Source: Seriola aureovittata (lineage: Eukaryota; Chordata; Actinopteri; Carangiformes; Carangidae). Taken from it: a DNA stretch of 64,000 nucleotides. The position numbers and the translations under genes were made by a program. The stretch covers positions 22,992,501 through 23,056,500 of the forward strand of contig NC_079377.1 of the NCBI RefSeq assembly GCF_021018895.1, in the 5' to 3' direction. A model generated the notes under the pieces. It worked only from the letters and a program-made list of their open reading frames with translations, was not told the DNA's origin and searched no databases. Shown here piece by piece: positions 13,735-33,715 of this stretch (positions within the stretch are counted from its first letter, which is position 1; each line of letters starts with the position of its first letter).

Positions 13735-13825
13735 ATAGGGGGAACCATAAGGTGGAAGATGCCTGTGAAATGTACGCCAGAGCAGCCAACATGTTTAAGA
13801 TGGCAAAGAACTGGAGTGGTAGGTG

Positions 13826-13869
<44 letters not shown>

Positions 13870-13969
13870 ACACAGACACATTTACAGTACACGTCACAGT
13901 CATACTGCATACTCAACAGAAAAAAAACACAAATCTGTGCACAAATAAACAAAGTCCCACACGAACACG

Positions 13970-14008
<39 letters not shown>

Positions 14009-14245
14009 ATATTAAATGCTTTCTTCCATCCACATTTTAACAGGATATAAATGATTGAACAGCCTGCAGGGAATATTATATTACCAGCTTTGAACGTACA
14101 CATACAGTGGATTTATTTATGAACATTAATGACAAACATTCAGAGCTGCAGAGAAGCAGCGTGCGCTGTAGTGATGGCAGGTGTGCCAATAATAGCTCAC
14201 GCTGAGCAGAATTTAGCTGTTTAGATGTGTGTTCTGATGATTCTG

Positions 14246-14290
<45 letters not shown>

Positions 14291-14429
14291 GCTGCGGGGA
14301 ATGCTTTCTGTCAGGCCGCCCGGCTCCACATGCAGCTTCAGAACAAACTGGACTCTGCCACCAGTTTCGTCGATGCCGGCAACGCCTACAAGAAGGCCGA
14401 CCCACAGGGTGAGTGAGCACTTCTGTCCT

Positions 14430-14471
<42 letters not shown>

Positions 14472-14610
14472 CCAGATCCATCATCTGATCGACTGCAGCT
14501 CGATTCCCCCCGACAAACATCATTACATGTGACTCTGACGTCACGGCTTACCTGACCACGATGGACTGAGAAAGATCCCGTCTGCAGGAGATACTGGGAG
14601 ATAAACAACA

Positions 14611-14662
<52 letters not shown>

Positions 14663-16378
14663 AAGGAATAATGATCAGCGAGAGAAACAGTAATATAAAT
14701 CAAAGTGACCACAAGTTCACCGACCTCCAGCTCCTTCAGCATCGTCTCCAGCATTTCCCTTCAATTGCTTATTGATTAACGTCCATATCTGTTTATTGGT
14801 TCGGGCACAGCTGTGATCGTGCTCCACTCGTCTTTCATTGTTTTTGGTGGAAATCAGTCTCTGCGTGTTTGAATTTATCTAATGTACTTCATCATTGTCT
14901 GTTCCAGCCTCCCAATGTATCCTGTTTTCATAGTTATCATTCTGAGGGAATGTGAGAGGTTTGAAGTTTCTGCAGAAAAATGTGGAGTGAGTTTGGGGCC
15001 TGTACGCCAGAATCTATTAGAGATGCTGGAGGTGGTCGCCACTGCTGCTTCTTTATTTTTCACTTTATCTAACACTGCAGCAAATGTACTGAGACAGGGA
15101 GAGAGAGAGAGACAGACAGAGAGAGAGAGAGGCTGACGGTATGATGTAGAACTGCAGAGGTGGAAGGTGAGCTGCGGTTTATTGACAGTACTCAGCAGAA
15201 ACAGTTGTGTTTGAGCGTCATTAAAAGCCACGTTATATGTCGCTCTGTGTGTCTTAAAGCAGAGTTCGCAGGCAGATCCAGGTGTGTTGCATGGAAACAC
15301 GAGGTCGGATTAAGTCGCTTAGATCACTGCACAAGTCATTTATAAGAGGCCACTACAGATCAATGAAGCTGCTGCCGTTTCCTTTTTATTGTTTTATCCT
15401 GAAGAGCAGAACCTGAGTAAATGTACTTTGCTATTTTTCACCTCTGAACACAGAATAAACGGTGGAAGAAAATCTCTGACATTTGGTAAATTTAGTCGAT
15501 ATTGTCTCATCGACCCACTGATATATGGAAAGTATTGTTTTGCTAATCAACTTAAGTGCCTGCCTGTCGCCGTGGTGATTGCTGCTTCGTCATCCCTCCT
15601 CATCTGTGGGAGGTTTATCCATCAGGTTATTGATTTTTTGATCTGTTTTTATTTTGAGCCTCTGAGACGTCAACAAATCAATGCAGCCAATAAACATACA
15701 GTCAGTGAAACCACAAATGCTACGTCCGTGTCGTCCTTCACGATACGAGACTCTGGCGTGAGTCACGTGGTGAAAGGGGGGAAGCCTCGACAGAGCCAGG
15801 ACCCAGAGGTGGCTTTGTTGGAAGATTAAAATGGGTCGTTCGGTTGCTCTAGGAAAATTGATATCTAGGTTATGTTGCAACAGCCCTCCTGCTTCGCTGT
15901 GGGGAGCTTAATAAAACACTGTGGGTTAGCGGGTTAGTACTCGCAGGGGGACGAAAAGTGGAAGTGAAGATTTTTAATTTGACTCGGAGGCTTTTTTATC
16001 TTCAGTTCCTTGTAATTGTAACATCCCTCCTTTACCTTCTTATCTGTCTGTTTCCAGAGGCCATCAACTGTCTAAATCAGGCCATTGACATCTACACTGA
16101 CATGGTAAGCTCCGCCTCGGCCACCGACCTGACGGCCTCTGACTGTCACTCTTATCTTTGAGTAAAACCCTGTGTGTGTGTGTGTGTGTGTTTGTGTGTC
16201 GATCCCAGGGTCGTTTCACCATCGCAGCCAAACATCACATCACTATAGCAGAGATTTATGAAGCTGAGCTGGTCGATATTGAGAAGGTAAAGTGAGAGAT
16301 TTATGTCATTTTATTTTTTTTTGCACTTAAAATTTGATTTTTGAAACGTTTATAGTTGGCATATACTTCATTACACTC

Positions 16379-16435
<57 letters not shown>

Positions 16436-18136
16436 CCATTGCCCACTACGAGCAGGCAGCAGATTACTACAAGGGAGAAGAATCTAACAGGTAAATAAAC
16501 TGAATATTTAACTGAGGCTAAACTAACACAATGTAAAACACACACATTCATAAATAGAGCTGGAACAATTAGTAGATAAATTAATCAGTTTATCGACATT
16601 AATCAGAAACTGTTTTGATTCGAAAAATGTCAAATACTTGATGGTTTCAGCTTCTCAAGTGTGTGAATTTTTCACGGCGGCGGTGAAGACAGAGATGGAA
16701 ACAGTAGCTCTGCAAACATCAGCCTTTCTTTGTTTGTGTGTGTTTCAGCTCTGCCAACAAATGTCTCCTGAAGGTCGGACACTACAGCGCTCAGCTGGAG
16801 CAGTACCAGAAAGCTATCGAGATCTATGAACAGGTAACAGCTGAGCACATGCGACCAGCACAGTGCCCCCCCCCCCAGTAAACGTTTCTTTTGTCAATAT
16901 AATATTCAGTTATTGTCGCAGCTGCTGATGTTGATGCAACTGTCTGGTCATTTTGGAGATTGTAGTTTGTGATGTGGATGCATTTGGTTCCAGTGTGTGA
17001 AGTTTATATTTATATATATATATATATAACAGCTAAAGGCACATGTGAAACAAACAGCTAAAACATGTACACGCACAATACTGTAATAAACCTCACGTGT
17101 AATTCATCACATATCACGTTTAAACCACTCATAGTGATCACATGAGGTTTACAGGTGTAATCAAGTGTGTGTGTGTGTTTCAGGTTGCTATGAACACCAT
17201 GGACAACCCTTTGTTGAAGTACAATGCTAAAGAGTATTTCTTCAAGGCCTCACTGTGTCACTTCATAGTGGACGAACTGAACGCCAAGGTAACATACATG
17301 CATACTGACGCACACACATACATCCGTATACATCAGCGAGTGTGTGGAGTTTAGCTGTGACTGAATACTAACACTTGTACGCTCGTGTGTTTCAGTTGGC
17401 CATTGAGAAGTATGAGGAGATGTTTCCAGCCTTCTCAGACTCAAGAGAGCTCAAACTGTTAAAGGTAAATGTATTTTTAACCAGGCTCCAGGGATTTAGC
17501 TTTTAGCTCACAGCACTGCTACAGCCTCACAGAGCTGTTAGCGTGGCTGTGGACTTCATTTTTTCCCTAATATTTTGTAAAGATAAACACATTCAGATTT
17601 GCACCTCAGTGAATTCAGACAGGATTTAGATTTGCAAAAATATTTACAAAGCATTTTATCATGTCACAAAAAGATGATTCCATCTTTCTTTCTTTTTTTT
17701 TGCATAACTTCAGAGTGTGCATGAATATTGTGTGAAATATTGATTGCTGCAGTTTTAGAAATGTTTGTGTATATAAAACTAGAGGTTACAAAGTGATTTA
17801 CAAGTGAAAAAGTATTCATAGTAAATGAAATTAAATGGGTCCTTAATGGGTTCTGAATAAGGTTATAGAAGCAGCTTAGAATAAATATTTTCTAGGTCAT
17901 TTGCCTCTTCTAAGAATTTTGTCTCACATATTCACTCTTCTTCTCTTGGTAGTAAAGTCGTCTTTACGCTTTGTTTGCAACAGAAACTCCTAGAAGCCCA
18001 CGAGGAGCAGAACAGTGAGGCGTTCACGGAGGCGGTGAAGGAGTTCGACTCAGTGTCCCGTCTGGACCAGTGGTTGACCACGATGCTGCTCCGCATCAAA
18101 AAGACCATCCAGGGAGACGCTGGGGACCTGAAATAG
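11399..18136 (+). CDS. napb: Beta-SNAP, NSF attachment protein
   Basis: This is a soluble adaptor that recruits the ATPase NSF to cis-SNARE complexes for disassembly after vesicle fusion. Coding exons: 11399-11496, 13739-13818, 14292-14408, 16058-16104, 16209-16286, 16435-16490, 16749-16833, 17184-17288, 17396-17464, 17984-18136. They sum to 888 nt, or 295 residues, the normal SNAP length. The TPR-like helical repeats read as the family does ([59 protein letters not shown]). The C-terminus has [19 protein letters not shown] and the penultimate Leu294, which in alpha-SNAP is needed to stimulate NSF. The start [17 protein letters not shown], the stretch [18 protein letters not shown] and the segment [20 protein letters not shown] favour the beta over the alpha paralogue. 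Exons 2 and 3 are each bracketed by complementary (GT)n and (CA)n tracts. An AATAAA lies 1 kb after the stop. Confidence 0.96.
11952..12204 (+). repeat. napb: (CTG)n/(CGG)n, (TGG)n and (GT)n cluster in napb intron 1
   Basis: A (CTG)n run grades into (CGG)n at 11952-12003, followed by (TGG)n at 12091-12109 and (GT)n/(GTGC)n at 12119-12204. Three kinds of simple repeat within 250 bases. Confidence 0.9.
13677..13733 (+). repeat. napb: (GT)n directly upstream of napb exon 2
   Basis: The tract ends six bases before exon 2 (TCATAG acceptor). It is complementary to the (CA)n at 13827-13874 just past the exon. Confidence 0.95.
13819..14291 (+). repeat. napb: napb intron 2 with (CA)n near the donor and (GT)n at the acceptor
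   Basis: The donor GTAGGTGT is followed by (CA)n at 13827-13874, with a second (CA)n at 13971-14007. The intron ends with (GT)n at 14247-14288 and AAG. It is the same end-to-end complementarity as in the plcb1 intron at 4988-5250. Confidence 0.9.
14431..14661 (+). repeat. napb: (CA)n and (GT)n pair at the start of napb intron 3
   Basis: (CA)n at 14431-14469 lies just downstream of exon 3. (GT)n at 14612-14661 follows within the same intron. The (CA)n can pair with either that tract or the (GT)n upstream of exon 3. Confidence 0.9.
16381..16430 (+). repeat. napb: (GT)n upstream of napb exon 6
   Basis: The tract ends four bases before exon 6 with only TTTTCAG as a pyrimidine stretch. Confidence 0.9.
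16556..16670. repeat. Degenerate interspersed repeat (AATCGATTA family), napb intron 6
   Basis: GAGCTGGAACAATTAGTAGA, AATTAATCAGTTTATCGACA and GAAAAATGTCAAATACTTGA match the same family. The copy is short. Confidence 0.4.
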
Positions 18137-18512
18137 ACACATTTGGATAGAGGGGAGAAAAGGGAGGGAGACAGGGGGATAGTGGGAAAAGAGGGTGGTA
18201 AAGAGAGATGAAAGATCAGGGTACAGGGGGGGTTTAATTAAATCGAAAGGAAAGAAGAATGATGGGGAGGGAAACGTGTTTTAGTGGGAAAGGAGAGTTT
18301 AAGACAAAGAGGCAGAAAAATAAAAGGGGGGGGTTTAAGGGAGGGAGGGTTGGACAGAGGCAGTTTACAGTTGTAGATATCAGTCTGCATGTGACCCCCA
18401 ACAAGCTAAGCATCACCTTCAAACCACCTTTAGATGACCCCCGTGTCCCCCGTCCTACAGTATTGCTCTCGTAACACTGGACAGAAACGTACTGAAGAGT
18501 GGGAAGGAACAA

Positions 18513-18516
<4 letters not shown>

Positions 18517-18556
<40 letters not shown>

Positions 18557-18590
18557 GTGTGTGTGTGTGTGCGTGTGCGTGTGTGCGCGC
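18517..18590 (+). repeat. napb: (GT)n in the napb 3' UTR
   Basis: An interrupted (GT)n with GC-rich end (GTGCGCGC). Confidence 0.9.
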
Positions 18591-19127
18591 ACTGCAGTAA
18601 GGTGAATTATACAATTTGATGGGAGAGTGTGCAACTTATATGAGATTTAAGGATATATGTTATTGTAAAGGGATAATAATGTTATTTATGAGATTCTTGG
18701 TATTTATTGTCAATACTGAAAATATTATTTATTGTTTATTATGGTGCTCAGTGTTACGATTTGTCTTAATATCTTAGGTATTAGCCCCTCTGCTCTCCTC
18801 TTTTTTTCCCCCTTTACTTCTTCTCTTCATCTGTTCTTCCTCCTTCTCCTCTTCCTCTGTCTCCCCTCGTCCTCTCCCCACCCCCACGCCCCGTCAAGTC
18901 AGTGAAATCACCCATCGTGACTGGTTGGTTCTTTGTGTTCGGGGCCAGCGGCTGGTCGGTGCAGTTTGCCACCAGCGCTAACTTCCCCGTCACTGCCTTG
19001 TTTGTGCATGTCTGTTGTCATGTTGATGTAAGTGTTCTCCGTGTCGTGCTAATGTGTGAAGAACATACATGTAGCCTGGTATCATTTGTGTGGAATCAGT
19101 AAATATGTACCTCAGATACCGAGTTGA

Positions 19128-19133
19128 AATAAA
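19128..19133 (+). terminator. napb: Polyadenylation signal AATAAA of napb
   Basis: A canonical AATAAA is followed within 50 bases by a TG/GT-rich stretch (GGTGTTTTTGGG), as expected downstream of a cleavage site. It is the first well-placed signal after the napb stop. Confidence 0.6.
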
Positions 19134-19150
19134 AACACCATCGCTCCAGA

Positions 19151-20021
19151 TATCTGACTGATCACTGGTGTTTTTGGGCGCAGAACGTGGATATACTCAC
19201 GTTAAAAGGATGAAATCAGATAATAGGAGGCCATATTGTCATGCTTGCAGCAGTAAATGTGCATAAAATCAGTGTTTAGAAAAAAAATCAATCTAATTTA
19301 GCAGTACTGCCTTTCAGTGTATAATGTATATTTCATCATTTGCTAATTTAAAGAAGGCTCAGACGTCTGTTTAAAATATATATTTAAATATCCCCTAATG
19401 TAGCCCTACACATCAATATAAATTTAGAGTGTCTTAATTTCATACTTTAATTTTATTCACTTTAAAAGCTGAGGGTACAAGCTACTTAAATACAACTTAA
19501 ATAAATTGATTAAACTCTCTTGATTAATCTTTTTTTTTGCAATGAAAGGCTAACGAGTGTAAACAACATTTAAAGCTATAGTCTTTTTTCTCAGAGGATC
19601 CCGCTCAGTTGTTTTATCCCTTTAAATGAATTAATCATGCACATTTAATATGCTGTCTGATGGTCTTTGGGTAATGTAAGTGGGGGCTGAGGGAGTCCTC
19701 TACTCTAGGGCCTGGTGGTGAACTTTTAACCTTGCTGCAGAGCAGAGCACAGCAACAACTACAGTGTAAAATCGTGGTTAAATAAAAACTGTGATTGCTC
19801 AGGTATGTTGTGCTCCTGAGCTCGTGACAGCACGTGAAGAGCTAACGTCCTGATGTGTTAGCTCTTCAAGTCATATAGCAGATTTATTAGCAAGTGCAAG
19901 TATATTCCACAACCACAAGAGGGTGCACTTTCATTAACAATGAGGTTGAACAATAGGTCCTGATGAGTGAATATTACATAATGCTGTAATTAAACAAACA
20001 GCACGAATAATGACCTTAGGC

Positions 20022-20063
<42 letters not shown>

Positions 20064-20889
20064 TATATAAATGATATGTATTCTGTATATTATTCCCAGT
20101 ATACTAACATACGCATCAGACTATCAGTGGCAAGTGGCAATTAAATAACTTTATAATAAATTAAGTGATATGGCACCTGGTTGTAAAGGCTTGTCTTACA
20201 ATCCCTAGCATATTACATTACTACACTATTACTTACTAATGTTGCATTATTTGTTTTGATTTTTATCTTCATTTGTGAATTGAATTTATTTGATTTTATT
20301 GATCTAGTCACTTCAAAATTGGGTGAATACCAAGCGACAGAGAATGTTGGAATATGTATCTTGTTTGGTAAATTTACAGTTGTAGCTTTCTGTATTTGTA
20401 TTTTTTTTTTTTTAAACTGGAAAACAAAGCACTTATTAGGATTTTAATATGTGCTGGTGTTACGCAGAAGTTTGTTTACCCTTCAGATAATGTCTCTAGT
20501 ACCGCTTCCTCCTGCGGTTGTGGTTACGACTTACATCAGGTTATGGTTAGACGTCGGAGCTAAATGGTTGTGTCAAGTTTAAAAACGACTGGTTGGAGAC
20601 AGGGATGGGCTAAACTTAGTAATGAAAAACACTAATCGCACTGGGCGCATATTTCGTTGTAACACCTGTAACATAATACCCACAATACATTTCGGCAGCT
20701 CCGTCGTATTCTGCGACACAAGTTTCCGGCGTAGTGCACGTTCGTTACTCCGTCGCAGTGTCTGGCTGTCGTTGTCTCTTAGTTTTTGTTTGTATTGGGG
20801 AAACTATTTAACGCCACTTGTCTTCACAGGAGGTTGAGAATCAGTTATAACATTTCTACTGCAGGAAGAGAGCGCAACCAGCCGCCAAA
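19151..20889. other. napb-cdc5l intergenic region and cdc5l 5' flank
   Basis: This is AT-rich unique sequence with a (TA)n tract at 20022-20070. From about 20480 it becomes richer in CpG (CGTCGCAGTG, TTCCGGCGTAG), consistent with a TATA-less housekeeping promoter and 5' UTR of cdc5l. No coding region is seen. Confidence 0.4.
20022..20070. repeat. (TA)n microsatellite
   Basis: A nearly pure (TA)n run, broken once by TATGTA, in the napb-cdc5l interval. Confidence 0.9.
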
Positions 20890-28359
<7,470 letters not shown>

Positions 28360-28625
28360 GCAACACACACGCTAATCACACACACACACACGCTACACAC
28401 ACTCAAATCCTCCTCATGGAGACACGGATATCAAGCGAACAGCAGCTCTGAGGAACACAAAGGTTTCCGAGTCGACGTACTAAACCCTTCTATCATTTTT
28501 CAATTATTCAATTATTGCGGCATTTCCAGAGATAAGCCCCGCCTCCATGTGCTCATGTTGCTATGATGTCACACGCTGAGTTTTGAGCATGCTCAGTAGT
28601 CCCTTGTGTTTCTGTATTAGTGACC

Positions 28626-28631
28626 AATAAA
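28626..28631 (+). terminator. cdc5l: Polyadenylation signal AATAAA of cdc5l
   Basis: AATAAA lies about 270 bases after the cdc5l stop and is followed by TTTCTTTT. It sits only about 100 bases from the opposing supt3h signal, so the two convergent transcripts end almost tail to tail. Confidence 0.65.
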
Positions 28632-28728
28632 GTTTCTTTTCAACAATGACCTTGCAGTAAGTATTTCCGTGGAGTAAATGTTACACAAGTGCAATCTGGT
28701 ATCCTTTAGCAAAGCTATGTATAAACTC

Positions 28729-28734
28729 TTTATT
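28729..28734 (-). terminator. supt3h: Polyadenylation signal AATAAA of supt3h (reads TTTATT on +)
   Basis: On the minus strand an AATAAA lies about 65 bases past the supt3h stop codon. That gives a very short 3' UTR that ends close to the cdc5l poly(A) signal. Confidence 0.55.
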
Positions 28735-29950
28735 GCAGCAACAAAAAAAAATACATTTACAGATGTGTGAAAGAATGTGTTTGATAATGTCATAACGCTC
28801 AGCAGGCGAGGAAGGCCATCCCACTCCTCCGGTACGCACTCTGAGAGAAAGAGAGAAGGAATTCACACCGTCACATACGTCGTTTCATAAGAGTTTAGGT
28901 TCTTTTCTTCAGGTCTACAGTGTGTTATTGGAACATTTACTGTCCCTATACTGTACTGACAAAATCCACAGTCCAAGGTCTGTAAATACTTTGGAAGATA
29001 CCATGTTCATATTCAGCTAAACTTTGGACAGAGTGAGGACTGTTATGTGACTCCCTCAGGATCACGTCACAGTCAGCATGGAGAGGAGGAATAATTACAG
29101 TAACACTTAGCAAACATATGGCATCTGAGTGTTGTATTTAGAGACTATACGTTAAGAAAAAGATATAATATGCTATATAGGTGCTATCCTGATCAGTGTA
29201 CTGTTAAAGGCTGTGTGTACGTACCGTGTGTCTGTAGTTGTATCTTCTAATAGCCTCTCTGATGTGACAGGGCTGGATGGCTCCGCTGGGAGGTTCCACT
29301 GCAGCCGGACAGCTCTGAAACACACGACACTGTATTCATTCACATGAGACGGGACGTCGCCGTCGCCGCCTTTGCATCTGTGCACAAGTGGAGAAGTCGT
29401 CCGCTTTTTTTAAAGAAGTTTAATGCAAACGACACATGGTGGGGATTTACTATCTCTCAAGCAGAAATATATTCCTGGTTGTGTGAAGGAGGCGTTTCGA
29501 TCATCATGCAGGGGCAGAACATTGGGTGTCCCATCGTCTTCACATTAGAATGAAAATATTGTAAATGACCGAATGTAAAACGTGTCATAATCTGGGGCTA
29601 TAACGACGGCGGAGCTTTTTACAGGAGTCATTTCAAAGTAATCTTAATCTCTTATGTTTTCATCTGGGAAGATTGGTCACTATTATAATTGTCTAAAAAC
29701 AAGAAGTATTGCACAGAGCGCACACACCTTTTTGCGCTTCCTCTGTCTCGCTCGGCCGTCTAGACTGCCGTTACCCTGTGGGAGGGGCTTTGATGAGTGG
29801 GAAGAGCCCGGTGTGGAGGGGGGCGTGGCCTCAGGTGAGTCTGGATCTTTCTTTACCTGACGGAGAGAGAAAGACGGAGGACGGATGTTACTGGAGACGT
29901 AACCACAGGCTCCAGAACCCTGGTATAAGTGATTGAAAATTACATGGTAC

Positions 29951-29952
<2 letters not shown>

Positions 29953-29994
<42 letters not shown>

Positions 29995-30010
29995 CTCAGT
30001 GTGTGTACCT

Positions 30011-30050
<40 letters not shown>
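29953..30050 (-). repeat. supt3h: (GT)n array with repeated splice-donor sequence, supt3h exon 8 edge
   Basis: Two (GT)n blocks are separated by copies of GTACCTCAGTGTG. On the minus strand each copy reads ACTGAG then GTAC, so the exon 8 donor sequence occurs three times (near 29991, 30007 and 30047). Confidence 0.85.
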
Positions 30051-30389
30051 CTCAGTGTGTGTGTTGTAGTGGATGTAACTGGCAGAGATCACATGACTGA
30101 TGGGATTGGTCTTGGCCATCATTTCCTGCTTTACCAACAGAGACAAATCCACAATCTGGAGAAGGAAAAGGAGACATCAAAGAGTTTGACACGAGAGAGA
30201 ATTGACGCGATAACGTAAGACGCCATGAGTGAACATGTTACCTGGGCAACAGTCTCATAGGCCAGGTATGACAGGATCTCCATGGCGATGCTGTTGGGTT
30301 TCAGCTCCAAACTGCTGCAGTCCAGCCAGTCCCGAAACTTTGAGGCTTTCTTAGCTGGAACCGCGTTTACACACAGACACAACATTCTG

Positions 30390-30455
30390 CATTTATGTAG
30401 AACTTTTCTAGTCGAAGCGCTTTACACACATTACACATTCATAGCTCCGTGTAGT
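30390..30455. repeat. Remnant of a common teleost repeat (CTTTTCTAGTC..AGCGCTTTACAC type)
   Basis: TTTATGTAGAACTTTTCTAG and GAAGCGCTTTACACACATTA match the tail of a widespread fish repeat. It lies in supt3h intron 6. Confidence 0.4.
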
Positions 30456-33195
30456 TTTGGTAGTATTTATAAAATGCTACCCTAAGGACTGGGTCATGGG
30501 ACTTCAGAGGGTCTTAGATGTTTCAAGTGAAATAAAGAATCATAAATGTCCAGCAGAGCCATAAAGTACAATATTATTCTGTGTACTTTCATCTTTTAAT
30601 GTGACATTTTACGCCACATAAAGTTCACTGGGTTTAGTGCTGAAGCAAATAGTGGATTAATCAATTAGTCTTGCTCCTATTTATTTATTACTGGAAACTG
30701 ACTGTTTCAGACTGATTTGGGAAACTGTGACGGGTATTTCCCACGATTTTCTGACATTTTATAAACTAAACAATCAATTAATTAATAATCAACAGATTAA
30801 ATCAATGATAAAATTCTGCTCGAAAGAGGTTCAACATTTAGTATAAAGTATATAGGAATTACAGGGTTTGGAACGACACACATCAGTCCTTCAGGAACCA
30901 TACAAACTTAATGTCTTTGGTTTTACCAGCTTCATTAAAACGGTTTATTAGACTAAATAATTTGATTCAAATCTTACCGAAGCTGAGCTGTCGACTCTCA
31001 CAGAACTCGGAGTACTGAGCCTGGTCCATATTTCGAGTCTGACGCTCTAAACGCTGAAGATACAAAGACAAAAGGACACACACACTAAATAATCAACACT
31101 TTCTGTAAAAATAAATAAATAAATTCTACAGTCAAATCAGCGTCTGACCTCCAACCTCTCCTGTTTGACGGGATCTACTTCTTGTCGCTCGGCTAATGAC
31201 AGGAGTTCTCCAGTCTGATCCATCCACGCCAGGAAGTCGTGAGCCAATCGCTGCCTTCGATGGTTACCGCCGGCGACGCCACCCGCGGTACCCGGAGCAC
31301 CTTGAGCACCCCACCTGTCTGCAAACGCACAGGATGAATAAAACCGACCCAACTGTTTCTCCAAGTAACAGTGATCACGGGTCGTACAGAACGTGTGAGA
31401 GCGGTTGTACCCGTTTCTTGTGGCGTCTCTTCGTCCTCTAGAGTTTTGAGTAGCTTCGATTTATAATCTCTAAACTGGAGATACTTCAATAACCTCGCCA
31501 CCTTCCTCTGAAATGGACATGGAGGGAGACAGAAAGAGAGAGGGGGATTTCATTCATTTTTAAAGCTACAACTTTAATAACTCAATTTAATACATTTTTC
31601 AACACATTTTTTTGCGCACCTTGTCCCTCCTCATCAGGAACAGGATGTCCTCGGCAGAAATGACCCTTGAACCACGAAGAGCGGCGCCCTCGCAGGCCTG
31701 ATGCAGCTGATAAATGAACCAATCACATGAGACGAATTAGCATCACGGAGCGTTAGTTACATTAATGTGTGTGTCATTCCAAGGTTCAGGAATAAGAGGA
31801 TAATGTGGCTGCTCGGAGACACACAGATGTTTAACTGCTTTCATGCTTCTGACTCAAGATTTTGAAATCAACTTTATCTGACAACTTTAACTTTTAATGA
31901 CAAGAAACAAGAAAATCCTGTTAAAGGTCTGGACTTTCTTTTTTCAGTCGATACGACATTGAAGCGATGAGACGAGGCAGACGAAGTTATCCATCTACTG
32001 TGTCATGTAAATACAATATATATCTTACATATCTAGTTCTAATTTTGCCATAAAAATAATCACAAAAATCTTTCAAAGTGTGTCGGTAATTCACAAACAG
32101 AACTATGGAGGACCAGAGACTTCAGAGGAGAAGTATTAAAGCATTTCCTTAATTTCATATTTTAATAGAAATTGAAAATAGGAATTGTAAAAAGAATTTA
32201 TACATTCCCGGACCGCTCATCATCACCATTACGTCTGTGTACAAGAGTATGTTACCATAGTAATGAGCTGTGTGTGTACGATGTCCTCCACCAGAGCCGC
32301 CGTCTCGTGCAGAGGCCTGCGAGCGTCTCCCAGAGCGAACCTGGAAAAAACACAGAGACACGAAACAATAATGTACTGAGAGTAAAGTAGAAACAAGCTG
32401 ATTTTCAAGTGAATCATCTGAAACCGTGAACCACAGCCAAACTGCTGCGAGAGATAATGAGCTGCTTACTGTTGTAAGTCGTAGCTCAACGAGTGTTATT
32501 CGCGGTTTTTGTCAGCATCAGTGGCGCTAACTGCTCACAACTTTATATTCTATTATATGGCTGCTCGTCTAGGTATCATATAAGATTTGGTTTATTTTAC
32601 ATCTGTAGCGCTCAGGTTGAATTCATGAACATAAAGTCTGTCTCACCAATAATCTGCATCTCTAACACTTTATCACGTCGCATCTCAAGTAAGAAAACTC
32701 ATGAGGCAAAACATTAAACGAATAAAAAACAGAGCTCCCAAATGTGTGTCTCTGTCCGTCTCATACACACACACTGAGGTCGACAGTCCACACACACTTT
32801 GACCACAATTTGGTCAAACCTCAATTTGCATCCAGACAAGCCACTTCCACGACGGCAGCAGAACCTAAAGCCACATCCTGAAGCTCTTTCCTTTTCTCAT
32901 TTCTTCTCCTCCCCTCTGTCTCTCCATCTATTCTCTCTATCCGACACATACAAACACCTGACAGTCCCCCCCCCCCCGCTTTGTCGTTTTGTCATGCCCC
33001 CCCCCTTATTGGGAGCAGCTGATTGGCTGTCTGCAGCTGTCAGTCACACAGGTGAGCCTGGCTTTGGTTTGGGATTGTGGGCAGGTTGGTCTCAGGCTGA
33101 GCATTGGTTTTAGGTTTTGGGGTTTAGTTGGGTTTCAGCCTCTCTGACCAACATCATCTCTCTGCAGCCCACACACAGCACGAGGTGAGTACCAC

Positions 33196-33198
<3 letters not shown>

Positions 33199-33236
<38 letters not shown>
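33199..33236 (+). repeat. (CA)n in supt3h intron 1
   Basis: A plain dinucleotide tract, about 1 kb upstream of runt exon 1. Confidence 0.9.
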
Positions 33237-33238
<2 letters not shown>

Positions 33239-33473
33239 ATGGGAAGTCGCGTCTTTAGAAATTTACTTTTACATTTCACTCACAATACAATACTTACAAT
33301 GTCTTTGTCCTTTTTCTACTGTTCTCATTGTCTCTTCAAAGTCGCAGGAGATTCATTTTTAATCAGTTTTTCTTTTGATAAAAATGTTTCAAGAAGAACA
33401 GATTTCAGGAAATGTATTTTATTCTTGTATTAAACTATATGATATTATTCATTTTTGTTCTGCTACAAAGTAG

Positions 33474-33715
33474 GGCTGCGTTATTATTTAGATTATCAAA
33501 TAATCTGCCAATTATGTCCCGACTGAACTGACTTATCATTCGGTTTAGAAAACATGAGACAGTGGTGAAAACTGTTACCGAAAACCCAAAGATATTCAGT
33601 TACTGGAACAAGGTCTTATTAGCTCAACTTTTCCTAAAAAGGTCATAAATGATGCAGATTAATTTTCTGTCTAATGACTCATTGATTAATCGATAAATTG
33701 TTTTAGCTCTATAAA
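33474..33715. repeat. Degenerate interspersed repeat (AATCGATTA family), supt3h intron 1
   Basis: It opens AGGGCTGCGTTATTATTTAG, contains GAAAACCCAAAGATATTCAG and ends TTGATTAATCGATAAATTG. It shares AAAGATATTCAGTT with the copy at 34695-34860. Confidence 0.5.

Larger units (their letters stand above)
18137..19150 (+). other. napb: napb 3' UTR
   Basis: This 1-kb region follows the napb stop. It begins purine-rich (GGGGAGAAAAGGGAGGG-type), contains a (GT)n tract at 18517-18590 and a CT-rich segment at 18782-18890, and ends just past the AATAAA. No other gene is visible in it. Confidence 0.6.
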
